Shown here in pieces: positions 49,474 through 58,488 of a stretch of 64,000 nt of DNA; position 1 is the stretch's first letter, and each line of letters starts with the position of its first letter. Under the pieces are notes generated by a model. That model worked only from the letters and a program-made list of their open reading frames with translations, ran no database searches and had not been told where the DNA came from. This stretch comes from Pseudomonas triclosanedens (GTDB taxonomy: Bacteria > Pseudomonadota > Gammaproteobacteria > Pseudomonadales > Pseudomonadaceae): positions 2,170,001-2,234,000 of the forward strand of contig NZ_CP113432.1 in NCBI RefSeq assembly GCF_026686735.1. Reading direction: 5' to 3'. Position numbers and translations under genes: made by a program.

Positions 49474-50865
49474 TCAGAGGATGATCTTGTCCTTGAGCTT
49501 CTCGGCGGCTTGCTGGAGCGCCTGGATGACCCGTTCCTTGTCGTAGTTCTGTACGTTGTTGGTGTCCAGGTACATGGAGAAGCCCGGCACTTCGTGTTCG
49601 ATGAAGCTGGGGTTGGAGCCCAGGTCGCGGCGGAAGTCGACCACCTGGTAGATCTGCACCGGCTTGCTGAAGCCCTTCACGGCGATCTGGCCCTTGTCGC
49701 GGCACATCAGCACATCCTTCACCAGCGAGTAGGTCTCGTGGCTGATGAGGATTTCACCAGCTTCGGCGGCGCTTTCCAGGCGGCTGGCGAGGTTCACTTC
49801 GCGGCCGATGATGGTGTAGTCCATGCGCGTGTCTGCGCCGAAGTTGCCCACCGTGCAGTAGCCGGTGTTCAGGCCCATGCGCACTTCCAGCGGCTTGGTG
49901 ATGCCCTGGGCGCGCCACTGCTGGCGCATGACCTTCATGTGCTTGCGCATGGCCACGGCCATCGATACCGCTGCCACGGCATCCTTCTTGGCGCCCTGGG
50001 TGGCGGGATCGCCGAAGAACACCATCACGCAGTCGCCGACGAACTTGTCGATGGTGCCGCCGTACTTGAGGGCGATCTTCGACATCTCGTTGAGGTAGTT
50101 GTTGAGCATGTCGGTGAGCGCTTCGGCTTCCAGTTCCTCGGACAGCTCGGTGAAGCCTTTTATATCGGAGAAGAACACGGTGAGTTTCTTGCGCTGGGTT
50201 TCCAGGCGCACGCTGCGCTTGCCGCTGAAGATCGATTCCCAGACCTGCGGCGATAGGTACTTGGCGAGGTTGCTGGCCAGTCGCGCGGCCTTTTCCTGCT
50301 CGCCGGTGATCTCCGCGCGGGCCTGGGCCAGGCGCAGGCCTTGCTGGTGGACGAAGAAGGCGGTGACACAGATATAGAAGGTGGAGAACAGTACGCTGAC
50401 CAGCGCCACCAGGGTTGGCGTGCCGCCCTTGTAGGACGGGGAGACCAGCGCGGCGGCGAACACCGAGGCGCTGAGCATCACCAGAAGCCCCAGGCCGAGG
50501 GTGCGCAGGCCGCCGATGATCAGTGCGGAGAACGCCATCACCAGTACCAGCATGAGGCTGGGCACTTCCGAGAAACCCATCAGCGAGGTGGCGACACCGG
50601 CGTGCAGCGCGTCGATGAACAGCAGGACCAGGCGGGTGCGCTGCGGGTTGTCATGCTTGTAGCGCCGGCTCAACTGCTGCGCGAGATGCGGGTAGAGCAG
50701 GGCGTACGGCACCATCCAGAGGATGTCGTAGCCGAAGTACTTGCCGAAGATGCCGGCGGTGATGGTTGCGGCGATGGCGATGTAGGCCAGCACGCGGGAA
50801 TGGTATTCGCGCAGGGGGGCGGCGGTGAGCGGGCTGATCGACCGCTCGGTGACGTGAGGCTTCAT
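49474..50865 (-). CDS. cyaB: Membrane-bound class III adenylate cyclase CyaB
   Basis: A 463-aa protein, the same length as P. aeruginosa CyaB. An N-terminal MASE2 membrane domain (about residues 25-180, six helices) is joined by a short coiled linker (about 180-205) to a class III cyclase domain. Metal-binding aspartates are D234 (FFSDIKGFTEL) and D278 (VGDCVMVFFGDP); purine and transition-state residues lie in KKLTVFF and GREVNLASRLES. It makes cAMP, which in P. aeruginosa drives Vfr and acute virulence genes. No partner gene adjoins it. Confidence 0.93.
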   Translation of the reverse strand: MKPHVTERSISPLTAAPLREYHSRVLAYIAIAATITAGIFGKYFGYDILWMVPYALLYPHLAQQLSRRYKHDNPQRTRLVLLFIDALHAGVATSLMGFSEVPSLMLVLVMAFSALIIGGLRTLGLGLLVMLSASVFAAALVSPSYKGGTPTLVALVSVLFSTFYICVTAFFVHQQGLRLAQARAEITGEQEKAARLASNLAKYLSPQVWESIFSGKRSVRLETQRKKLTVFFSDIKGFTELSEELEAEALTDMLNNYLNEMSKIALKYGGTIDKFVGDCVMVFFGDPATQGAKKDAVAAVSMAVAMRKHMKVMRQQWRAQGITKPLEVRMGLNTGYCTVGNFGADTRMDYTIIGREVNLASRLESAAEAGEILISHETYSLVKDVLMCRDKGQIAVKGFSKPVQIYQVVDFRRDLGSNPSFIEHEVPGFSMYLDTNNVQNYDKERVIQALQQAAEKLKDKIIL

Positions 50866-51012
50866 GCGCAGGAAGTATCCCTAGTGAGTGTCGGCGCGAT
50901 CCAGATAGGCGCCTGCCGCGCGATTGCGGTTGCGGGATCTTATTCCATGCGCTACCTGCTGGGCCAGCGGCGGTACGCGACGACTCGCCGCGCACCGTCG
51001 TTCACCCCGTTC

Positions 51013-51597
51013 CTATGCCATGCTGCCGTCCGGTTTCTGGTAGATCGATCGGCGCGGCTGGGCGAAAACCCGGCGCAGCATCGGCTCGAAGAACTCCAGT
51101 GGCAGGACTTCGCCCTCCGGATCGAACGCGGCGGCGTCGTAGCGGGCGCAGAACTCGATGGTGCGGGCGTACTGCGGGTGGTCCTTGAACTGCTCGCGCA
51201 GGTGCCGGTCCAGGCCCAGGTGATGGAAGAAGTAGTAGCCCTGGAAGATCGCGTGTTTCTCGATCATCCAGAGGTTCTCTTCGCTGACGAAGGGCTTGAG
51301 GATGGCGGCGGCGATGTCGGCGTGGTTGAAGGAGCCGAGCGTGTCGCCGATGTCGTGGAGCAGGGCGCAGACCACGTACTCCTCGTCGCGGCCATCGCGA
51401 TGGGCCAGGGTGGCGGTTTGCAGCGAGTGGGTCAGGCGGTCCACCGGGAAACCACCGAAGTCGCCATCGAGCAGGCGCAGGTGGCTGAGGATACGGTCGG
51501 GCAGTTGGGCGGCGTACTGGCCGAAGTCCTTGGCAATGATCGCCCAGTCCTCGGCGGTGCCGTCTTCCATGTGGGTGAAGCTGGCGCGTGCGTTCAT
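51013..51597 (-). CDS. HD-domain phosphohydrolase-like protein
   Basis: A 194-aa protein with the HD metal site: H in THSLQTATLAHRDG, the HD pair in VVCALLHDIGDTLGS, and later histidines in FNHADIAAAI and EKHAIFQGYYFFHH. The family includes myo-inositol-oxygenase-like and nucleotide-cleaving enzymes; the pattern with SFNHADIAA and FQGYYFFHHLG is that of bacterial HD proteins often beside phosphonate or peroxidase genes. Substrate unknown. It is isolated, with a 147-bp gap to cyaB. Confidence 0.8.
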   Translation of the reverse strand: MNARASFTHMEDGTAEDWAIIAKDFGQYAAQLPDRILSHLRLLDGDFGGFPVDRLTHSLQTATLAHRDGRDEEYVVCALLHDIGDTLGSFNHADIAAAILKPFVSEENLWMIEKHAIFQGYYFFHHLGLDRHLREQFKDHPQYARTIEFCARYDAAAFDPEGEVLPLEFFEPMLRRVFAQPRRSIYQKPDGSMA

Positions 51598-51726
51598 CAG
51601 GCTGTGCTCTTGTGATTGTTGGATGCGACAGCCTCAGTCTAGAACCGCAGTCCTCCGGCGATAGTGGCCGGGCGCGCCAGGCGGGTGTCCCACCAGCCCG
51701 CGAGCGAGCAGTTCGGACACGCAATG

Positions 51727-51761
51727 AAAAAGCCGGAGACGCTGGGCGTCTCCGGCTTTTT
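51727..51761 (-). terminator. Intrinsic terminator of sbp
   Basis: Perfect 16-bp stem AAAAAGCCGGAGACGC / GCGTCTCCGGCTTTTT with loop TGG. The T-run on the minus strand fits sbp, 43 bp away. Confidence 0.92.
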
Positions 51762-51804
51762 ATGTCGCTGGCGGGCGTTGCGCGGTTGTGCGCGGGAGCC
51801 CGGA

Positions 51805-52803
51805 TCAGTTCGGGGTGTAGATCTGGTCGAAGACGCCGCCGTCGATGAAGTGGGTCTTCTGTACGGTACGCCAGTCGCCGAAGGTCTTCTCCACGGAGAA
51901 GAAGTCCACTTTCGGGAAACGGTCCGAGAACTTGGCGAGGATTTCCGGGTTGCGCGGGCGCAGGTAGTTGTTGGCCGCGATAGTCTGGCCTTCGTCGGAC
52001 CACAAGTACTTCAGGTAGGCTTCGGCCTGTTCGCGGGTGCCTTTCTTGTCGACCACTTTGTCGACCACTGTTACTGGCGGTTCGGCTTCGGCGGATACGC
52101 TGGGGTAGACCACCTCGAAGCCGCCACGGCCGAACTCGCGGGCGATCATCTCGGCTTCGTTCTCGAAGGTCACCAGCACGTCACCGATCTGGTTCTGCAT
52201 GAAGGTAGTGGTCGCCGCGCGGCCGCCGGTATCCAGCACCGGGACGTTCTTGAACAGTTGGCCGACGAATTCCTTGGCCTTGGCTTCATCGGCGCCGTGC
52301 TTCTGCGCGTAGCCCCAGGCGGAGAGGTAGGTGTAGCGGCCGTTGCCCGAGGTCTTCGGGTTGGGCACCACGACCTGCACGCCCGGCTTCACCAGGTCGT
52401 CCCAGTCCTTCAGGCCCTTCGGGTTGCCCTTGCGCACGATGAACACGGTGGCGGAGGTGAACGGCGCGCTGTTGTTGGGCAGTCGCGCGGCCCAGTCCTT
52501 GGGTACCAGGCCACCGTTGTCGGCCAGGGCGTCGATGTCGGTGGCCTGGTTCATGGTGATGACGTCGGCGGGCAGACCGTCGATGACCGCGCGCGCCTGC
52601 TTGCTGGAGCCGCCGTGGGACATCTGGATGGTGATCTTCTCGCCTTTCTCTTCCTGCCAGTGCTTCTGGAAGGCAGCGTTGTAGTCCTTGTAGAAGTCGC
52701 GCATCACGTCGTAGGAGACGTTGAGCAGGGGCTGGGCAGCCTGGGCGGCGGAGGCCAGGGCGAGGCCGGCGGCCAGCAGCGAGGCGCTGAACAGACGTTT
52801 CAT
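51805..52803 (-). CDS. sbp: Sulfate ABC transporter substrate-binding protein
   Basis: A 332-aa periplasmic protein. The signal peptide is RLFSASLLAAGLALASAAQA. Sulfate-loop residues are in LLNVSYDVMRDFYKDYN and MSHGGSSKQARAVIDGLPAD; other conserved blocks are NPKTSGNGRYTYLSAWGYA and FENEAEMIAREFG. It delivers sulfate or thiosulfate to a CysTWA permease that is not encoded here, so the gene is an orphan binding protein. AT-rich promoter sequence (about 52845-52875) precedes it. Confidence 0.94.
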   Translation of the reverse strand: MKRLFSASLLAAGLALASAAQAAQPLLNVSYDVMRDFYKDYNAAFQKHWQEEKGEKITIQMSHGGSSKQARAVIDGLPADVITMNQATDIDALADNGGLVPKDWAARLPNNSAPFTSATVFIVRKGNPKGLKDWDDLVKPGVQVVVPNPKTSGNGRYTYLSAWGYAQKHGADEAKAKEFVGQLFKNVPVLDTGGRAATTTFMQNQIGDVLVTFENEAEMIAREFGRGGFEVVYPSVSAEAEPPVTVVDKVVDKKGTREQAEAYLKYLWSDEGQTIAANNYLRPRNPEILAKFSDRFPKVDFFSVEKTFGDWRTVQKTHFIDGGVFDQIYTPN

Positions 52804-52911
52804 GGCAGGTCCTTATCGGAGAAGAATTCCAGTCGCGCGACTATAACGACCGGTTATATAAAGGAACAATATCCAATTCGACTTTGCTTAGAACCAACCG
52901 CGCGCCCGCCG

Positions 52912-54555
52912 CTAGTCGAGCCCGGATACCTGCAGGTCTTTCGGGTATTCGACGCTGAAGGCCAGCTTCACGCTGCGTTTTTCCCCCGGCGCGAGGTTCC
53001 AGTCCCACTGCAGCCGGCCGTCGTCTTCGCGGCTGAAGCCCTGGCCCGCTGGCTCCAGTAGCGTGACCTGGATCTGCTCGTTGCGCGATACCGGCAACTG
53101 GTCCTTGAACAGCAGGCGCTGGGCGCTGCCGTGGTTGTTCTGCACGTCGATGCGGAATTCGTAGGTCACCCGCTTGCGACCGCCGGTGAGACCGGTGTAG
53201 TCGGTGTAGCGCTTGACCAGCTTGCGCTTGATCGACATCGCGTCGTCGCCGCCAAGGGCCAGTTCGAAGGGCTCGCCGGGCATCACCGCGCGCATCTCGC
53301 CGCTGGCGACGAAGGTGTTGCCGAGAAAGGTGTTGAGCGTGCCCGGCAGCAGCGGGAAGTCGCTGGTGTTGCGCGTCACGGCCTGGAGATAAGCGGTTTC
53401 GCGCAGCGCCGGGGCGGCGAGGTAGCGCAGGGTCGCCGGCAGCTTGAAGCGGGCGATGGCGACCTTCTGTGCGCCGCCACCGCTGTTGAGCGTGGCGCGA
53501 GCGGGGATATGGAAGGAGGCGCTGGTGGTGGCAGCGCTGACTTCCGCTTCGGGCGGCGGCATCTCCGCAAGTTCGGCGAGCACCTTGCTTTGCGCCGCCA
53601 TGTCGAGCATCGCCGTGGCCCTGGGCGCCGCTGGTGCCGGAGCGGGGCGGCTGGCAAGCGATGCGACGCGCTCGATGGCGGTGTCGACGAACCACGGCGT
53701 CAGCGCCGGCACCGCGCTGCCCAGGCTCGGCCGCGCGGTGGAAAGTGTCAGGTCGACATCGCTCCAGTCCTCCCCGCTGTTCTGCCGAACGATGCCCTGG
53801 TAGGTCATCTCCACCTGCTCCTCGCCGTCGCGCAGGCGGGCGTCGTAGGCGGGCCGCCAGGAGGCGTCGTAGAGCGTGTAGCTCAGTTGAACCCGGACCT
53901 GCGCCGGCTGCTCGGTGGCAATGCGCAACACGGCGCGCTTGTAGTGGGTGCCATCGTCGGCGAGGCTGCCGCGCTGGTTTTCCAGCGCTTCCTTGCGCCG
54001 CTCGAGTGCCTGGGTTTGCTCCTCCAGCTTGCGCTGCTCGGCGAGGATACGTTCCAGGCCGGTTTCGCTCAGTTGCAGCAGGCTCTTGAGTTCTTCGATA
54101 CCCGGCATGGGCTGGTCCTGGCGTGGCTTGCTGGTGCCGGCCTGGATGTCGGCGAGGTACTGCTTCTGGTTTTCCAGCACGCTGTTGCGGTCGCTGACCT
54201 CCCGCTGCTGGCGGGCAATCTCCCGCAATTGGTCATCGAGTCGCTGCAGGCGGTCATCGTCGGAGCGTTCGGCTATCTGTGCGGCGCTGCTGACGTCGAG
54301 CAGCGTGGCGGCGGCATTGGCACTGATCGATGCCTGCAGGCTGGCCTCGTCGATCCGCTCGGGGAGGCGCTCCAGGGCGATTTCATGCTGGCCTGCGGGC
54401 AGCTCCAGGCGTGCGGTGCGGGTGACGATGGCGCGGTCGGTGTACACCGTGACGGCGCTGATGCGGCTGTCGACAGCGCGTGGGGCGGCGAGAAGGAGCG
54501 GGCTGCCGAGCAGGCTGGTGGCCGCCAGGGCGAGCAGCAGTGGTCGATGGTGCAT
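52912..54555 (-). CDS. DUF4139/DUF4140 mucoidy-inhibitor-like secreted protein
   Basis: A 547-aa exported protein with signal peptide (PLLLALAATSLLGSPLLLAA). The DUF4140 domain is at about residues 30-125 (ISAVTVYTDRAIVTRTARLE), with a coiled-coil at about 95-205 (LEEQTQALERRKEALENQRG). DUF4139 covers about 215-545 (VQLSYTLYDASWRPAYDARL, IVRQNSGEDWSDVDLTLSTA, and the final NLAPGEKRSVKLAFSVEYPK). Molecular role is unknown; eukaryotic and bacterial members are called MuiA-like. The start at 54555 is the one giving a signal peptide. Confidence 0.85.
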   Translation of the reverse strand: MHHRPLLLALAATSLLGSPLLLAAPRAVDSRISAVTVYTDRAIVTRTARLELPAGQHEIALERLPERIDEASLQASISANAAATLLDVSSAAQIAERSDDDRLQRLDDQLREIARQQREVSDRNSVLENQKQYLADIQAGTSKPRQDQPMPGIEELKSLLQLSETGLERILAEQRKLEEQTQALERRKEALENQRGSLADDGTHYKRAVLRIATEQPAQVRVQLSYTLYDASWRPAYDARLRDGEEQVEMTYQGIVRQNSGEDWSDVDLTLSTARPSLGSAVPALTPWFVDTAIERVASLASRPAPAPAAPRATAMLDMAAQSKVLAELAEMPPPEAEVSAATTSASFHIPARATLNSGGGAQKVAIARFKLPATLRYLAAPALRETAYLQAVTRNTSDFPLLPGTLNTFLGNTFVASGEMRAVMPGEPFELALGGDDAMSIKRKLVKRYTDYTGLTGGRKRVTYEFRIDVQNNHGSAQRLLFKDQLPVSRNEQIQVTLLEPAGQGFSREDDGRLQWDWNLAPGEKRSVKLAFSVEYPKDLQVSGLD

Positions 54556-54697
54556 GGAGTCATCCTCAGGCATGGAGGGGTAAATGAATCGGGGCGCCTG
54601 CATGGCGCCGGTCCCTGATGCCTGTGACGAAGGTGCCGGAGCAAACGGGTTTAGGCCTGGCTGGGCGATTGCCGGAAGATACATGCGTTTGGCTGGC

Positions 54698-55540
54698 TCA
54701 GCGGGTGGGCGCGCGGGGGAACAGTGGGTTGCCACAGCGCGAACAGAATGCCGCGTCGGCTTCGTGGTGGCCCTTTGCGCAGGCCGGGCAAGGCTTTGCC
54801 AGTGCTCCCTGAGCGCGGCCTTGGCGCATGGCGTTATTCAATTCGGCGCTGAAAATGCCAGTGGGAACGGCGATGATCGAATAGCCGGTCAGCATCACCA
54901 GGCTGGCGATGGCTTGGCCGAGAGGCGTCTTCGGCGTGATGTCGCCAAAGCCCACGGTGGTGAGCGTGACGATGGCCCAATAGATGCTGCGCGGGATGCT
55001 GGTGAATCCGTGCGCCGGCCCCTCGACAACGTACATCAGCGAACCGAACACGGTGACCAGGCTCATCACCGAGACGAAGAACACCGTGATTTTCTGCCGG
55101 CTGCCGCGCAGCGCGGTGAGCAGGAAGTCGGCCTGGCGCAGGTACTGGCGCAGCTTGAGGATGCGGAAAATACGCAGCAGCCGCACCACGCGCACTACCA
55201 GCAGGTACTGGGCGTCGGGGTAGAACAGCGCGATCACTCCCGGCAGCACCGCCAGCAGGTCGATCAGGCCATAGAAACTCACGGCGTAGCGCAGGGGTTT
55301 GGGCGAGCAATACAGGCGCAGGATGTATTCGATCAGGAACAGGCCGCTGATGATCCATTCCACGACGCTGAGCAGTGTGCCGAACTGCTGGTGAATGTGC
55401 TCGACGCTGTCGAGGAAGGCTGCCAGCAGGCTCGCCAGGATGACGACCAGGAGGGCACTGTCGAAGCGTCGGCCAGCGATGGTGTCGGATTGGAAGATGA
55501 TGACGTAGAGGCGCTGGCGCCAGCTCTCGGGTGCGCTCAT
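54698..55540 (-). CDS. Voltage-gated-like potassium channel with C-terminal zinc ribbon
   Basis: A 280-aa ion channel of the Kv superfamily. S1-S4 span about residues 28-135; the S4 sensor VVRVVRLLRIFRILKL has arginines every third residue (R117, R120, R123, R126). The pore helix and filter TLTTVGFGD (195-200) match K+ channels, followed by S6. After S6 the tail carries CPAC...CSRC (C251, C254, C266, C269), a zinc ribbon that could gate or assemble the tetramer. No RCK domain is present. Isolated gene, with a gap to the DUF4139 gene. Confidence 0.9.
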   Translation of the reverse strand: MSAPESWRQRLYVIIFQSDTIAGRRFDSALLVVILASLLAAFLDSVEHIHQQFGTLLSVVEWIISGLFLIEYILRLYCSPKPLRYAVSFYGLIDLLAVLPGVIALFYPDAQYLLVVRVVRLLRIFRILKLRQYLRQADFLLTALRGSRQKITVFFVSVMSLVTVFGSLMYVVEGPAHGFTSIPRSIYWAIVTLTTVGFGDITPKTPLGQAIASLVMLTGYSIIAVPTGIFSAELNNAMRQGRAQGALAKPCPACAKGHHEADAAFCSRCGNPLFPRAPTR

Positions 55541-55626
55541 GGGAGAATCCGCAGAAAGGATTCACACACCTTAGCCGAGATGCCGCGGGGCGGCCGGTGC
55601 CGCCCCGCGCGCGATTGCGGGTGGGG

Positions 55627-56874
55627 TCAGGCGCGCTCGCCGGCCCCGGGGTTGCCCGCGTCGTCTTCGGCCAGGCAGGCCGCGGCGGTGAACAGGACGT
55701 CGGTGGAGGAGTTCAGGGCCGTTTCCGCCGAGTCCTGCAGGATGCTGATGACGAAGCCGACCGCCACCACCTGCATGGCGATTTCGCTGGAGATGCCGAA
55801 CAGTCCGCAGGCCAGGGGAATCAGCAGTAGCGAGCCGCCAGCCACGCCGGAGGCGCCGCAGGCACAGAGCGAGGCGACCACGCACAGCAGCAGGGCGCTG
55901 GGCAGGTCGACGGCGATGCCCAGGGTATTCGCGGCGGCCAGGCTCAGTACGCTGATGGTGATGGCCGCGCCGGCCATGTTGATGGTGGCGCCTAGCGGAA
56001 TGGAGACCGAGTAGGTGTCTTCGTGCAGGCCCAGGCGCTGGCAGAGTTGCAGGTTGACCGGGATGTTGGCCGCCGAGCTGCGGGTGAAGAACGCGGTGAC
56101 GCCGCTTTCGCGCAAGCAGGTGAGCACCAGCGGGTACGGGTTGCGGCGCAGCTTGACGAAGACGATCAGCGGGTTCACCACCAACGCCACGAACAGCATG
56201 CAGCCGAGCAGCACGGCGAGCAGGCGCAGGTAGCCCAGCAGCGCATCGAAGCCGGACTCGGCCAGGGTGCTGGCGACCAGACCGAAGATCCCGACCGGGG
56301 CGAAGGCGATGACCACGCGGACGATCAGCGTAACGCCGTTGGCCAGGTCGTCGACCATGTCACGGGTGGCCTGGCGCGCATAGCGCAGGGCGATGCCCAG
56401 GCCGACCGCCCAGGCGAGGATGCCGATGAAGTTGGCTTCCAGCAGGGCTTTCACCGGATTGGTGGCGATGCTGAAGAGCAGGGTGTGCAGCACTTCGCCG
56501 ATGCCGCCGGGCGGTGCGCTATCGGCAGCGGCCGCGGCCTTGAGCACCAGGGTGGACGGGAAGGCGAAACTCGCGGCTACCGCGACCAGCGCGGCGGCGA
56601 AAGTGCCCAGCAGGTACAGCACCAGGATCGGCCGGATATGGGTGCGCTGGCCCTGCTTGTGGTTGGCGATGGAGGACATCACCAGCACCAGCACGAGCAC
56701 CGGCGCGACGGCCTTCAGTGCGGAAATGAACAGATTGCCGAGCAGGCTGACCGCACGTGCTGCCTCGGGCCATACCAGAGCCAGGGCGATGCCCAGGAGC
56801 ATACCGATGAAGATCCGCATGACCAGGCTGGTGCGCTTGAGTCGCTGCAGGACGGTGGGAGCTGGAAGAGTCAT
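55627..56874 (-). CDS. sstT: Serine/threonine:Na+ symporter SstT
   Basis: A 415-aa DAACS transporter. Family blocks are [40 protein letters not shown] (the serine-rich re-entrant loop) and [20 protein letters not shown]. About eight to nine membrane segments. It imports serine and threonine with sodium. The internal ATG at 56874 ([14 protein letters not shown]) is family-like and preferred over the longer frame to 56907. Monocistronic. Confidence 0.93.
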   Translation of the reverse strand: MTLPAPTVLQRLKRTSLVMRIFIGMLLGIALALVWPEAARAVSLLGNLFISALKAVAPVLVLVLVMSSIANHKQGQRTHIRPILVLYLLGTFAAALVAVAASFAFPSTLVLKAAAAADSAPPGGIGEVLHTLLFSIATNPVKALLEANFIGILAWAVGLGIALRYARQATRDMVDDLANGVTLIVRVVIAFAPVGIFGLVASTLAESGFDALLGYLRLLAVLLGCMLFVALVVNPLIVFVKLRRNPYPLVLTCLRESGVTAFFTRSSAANIPVNLQLCQRLGLHEDTYSVSIPLGATINMAGAAITISVLSLAAANTLGIAVDLPSALLLCVVASLCACGASGVAGGSLLLIPLACGLFGISSEIAMQVVAVGFVISILQDSAETALNSSTDVLFTAAACLAEDDAGNPGAGERA

Positions 56875-57102
56875 GACGTCTTTCGCTGCAAGAGAATGGG
56901 GACGCACCCGTCGCCGGGGGCGGAAGGGGGCGGATTATGCCGTCTGCGGCGGGGATTTGCGCGGTTGCTCGTCGATTCGGCGGGTATTTGCCGTGCAGGC
57001 GGAGCCGTGTCGGCAGTCTGCATGGCAGGGCCGGCGGGCGTATTGATCCACGACGGCATAGGGGCCGAGGACGAGTGCGTTCGTCGGCGCGCCTGAGAGA
57101 AT

Positions 57103-57125
57103 TCGATGCGCCCCCGGCGCATCGA
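57103..57125 (-). terminator. Hairpin downstream of the urea transporter gene
   Basis: TCGATGCGCC-CCC-GGCGCATCGA, a perfect 10-bp stem 21 bp after the stop. No T-tract on the minus strand, so perhaps a stability element. Confidence 0.45.
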
Positions 57126-57145
57126 CGGAATGCTCGTACCTCCCG

Positions 57146-58048
57146 CTATGCGCGGGGATTGCCACCTGCCCTGCGAAGAGGACGTACGAGTGTGTGCAGC
57201 AGGCGTTGGCCGAGGATCACCAGCCAGCAGGCGAGGATGAAGGGCGCGGTGAACGCCGGCAGACCGACCAGCGCGAAAGCCGGGTGCAGCAGCACGGCGA
57301 GCAGGATGCCGCACAGCGGCGCCAGCGGATGGCTGAAGCGCAGCGACAGCGCGATGCCCGCCAGCGCGCCGTTGAGGCCGAGCAGGCCGGCTTGCGCCGA
57401 CGCGGCCGGCAGGCCCAGCAGCGGTGCGACGGCCAGCGCGCCCGCCGTACCGGCCAGCGCCCAGAAGGCGGCGCGGCGATCCACCAGCAGCAGGCCGAGG
57501 GCGATGGTCAGGCCGGCCAGGGGCTCGCCGAGGAAGATCACTTCGCCGAAGCCTAGCGCGGCGGAGTCCAGGTAAGGGTTGGCGATGCCGCAGGACAGGC
57601 AGCCCAGGGCCGTGGCCGGTGCGAGTCCGACGGCCGTGCCCAGCGTCACCGAGACCCAGCCCAGCAGTACGAACGCCAGGGTGTAGGCCGGCAGGCCGAA
57701 GCGCCGGCGCGACTGACGCAGCAGTACGGCCTGTACCGCGACGCTGGTCAGAATGGTGGCGATGCAAAGCATCGCCAGGCCCAGCGACCACTGGAACTGG
57801 AAGGGCAGCAGCAGGCCGATGAGGATCGGGTTGTAGTCATGCAGTCCGGCGTCGATGTCGGCCTGTGGCTCGCGCACGAAACGCGCGGTGAGCGGGCCGA
57901 GCAGCGCCCCTAGGAGAGCGCCGGGCAGCAACTGGGGCGCGGACCAGACGATGGCCAGCAGCAGGATCAGGCCGAAACGGGCGTCGGCCTGCAGGTATAT
58001 CTGACCGAATCCGATCAGCCGGGTACGAAGGAACTGGATGGGAGACAT
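57146..58048 (-). CDS. UT-family urea transporter
   Basis: A 300-aa membrane channel-like protein with two pseudo-repeats. The UT signatures are DYNPILIGLLLPFQF in the first half and GLNGALAGIALSLRFSHPLA plus GLPAFTAPFILACWLVI in the second. It facilitates urea entry. No urease gene lies in the window, but ureide breakdown (allE) and urea use are related nitrogen pathways. The start at 58048 gives MSPIQFLRTRLIGFGQIYLQ; the longer frame to 58093 is less likely. Confidence 0.88.
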   Translation of the reverse strand: MSPIQFLRTRLIGFGQIYLQADARFGLILLLAIVWSAPQLLPGALLGALLGPLTARFVREPQADIDAGLHDYNPILIGLLLPFQFQWSLGLAMLCIATILTSVAVQAVLLRQSRRRFGLPAYTLAFVLLGWVSVTLGTAVGLAPATALGCLSCGIANPYLDSAALGFGEVIFLGEPLAGLTIALGLLLVDRRAAFWALAGTAGALAVAPLLGLPAASAQAGLLGLNGALAGIALSLRFSHPLAPLCGILLAVLLHPAFALVGLPAFTAPFILACWLVILGQRLLHTLVRPLRRAGGNPRA

Positions 58049-58187
58049 GTCACTACAGGGCAGGTTCAGGGGGACTCCGCTGGGCCTCGGCATGCGGGGA
58101 GCGTCGAGGCTCCCTCGGTGGGCGCAGCGTGAGCATTCTGTGACGCCGGCATACGGGGCCGCGCTACGTGGTTGGAAAAAGAAAAGA

Positions 58188-58216
58188 GGCTGCCGGCGGG
58201 ATCACCGCCAGCAGCC
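58188..58216 (-). terminator. Intrinsic terminator, probably of pyk
   Basis: GGCTGCCGGCGG-GATCA-CCGCCAGCAGCC, 12-bp stem with one mismatch. It is followed on the minus strand by TCTTTTCTTTTTC. It lies 272 bp after the pyk stop with no gene between, implying a long 3' UTR. Confidence 0.8.
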
Positions 58217-58292
58217 CCAAATTCCATAGCCAGCTTGGGAGTCGCTCGTGGGGGGCTATGGACCGACAAGCATTCGGTCGATCAAGGTCAAA

Positions 58293-58342
58293 CCCGGACG
58301 GACGGGGACGCGGCCCCGTATTCCCGGCCCCGTCCGTCCGGG
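58293..58342. repeat. Perfect 15-bp inverted repeat with 20-nt loop
   Basis: CCCGGACGGACGGGG at 58293-58307 and its exact complement at 58328-58342. The loop (58308-58327) is itself GC-rich. It lies in the pyk 3' region and would form a very stable RNA hairpin or a cruciform. Confidence 0.75.
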
Positions 58343-58488
58343 AGTGACTCGGTGCGGAGCTGCGCGCTGGCGCAGCCCCTGAACTCGGTGTTGCTCCTCT
58401 TCCCGCCATCGCCGCCGGCTCTCCCGGTGGCGATGTGGCGGTTCTTCGCTGCGCGGGGTTCATTCGCCGCGCAGCACTTCTACTCGGC

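Larger units (their letters stand above)
58049..58488. other. Gene-free region between pyk and the urea transporter
   Basis: A 440-bp stretch without a supportable gene. It contains a minus-strand terminator at 58188 and a long GC-rich inverted repeat at 58293-58342, both listed separately. The remainder shows no recognised motif. Confidence 0.55.

Noticed and set aside
53131..54618. A 495-codon plus-strand open frame opposite the DUF4139 gene
   Set aside because: Antisense composition; the minus-strand protein has a signal peptide and recognised domains.
56875..57145. A small gene between sstT and the urea transporter
   Set aside because: Frames on both strands are low in similarity to any family and lack ribosome sites; only a hairpin at 57103 was kept.
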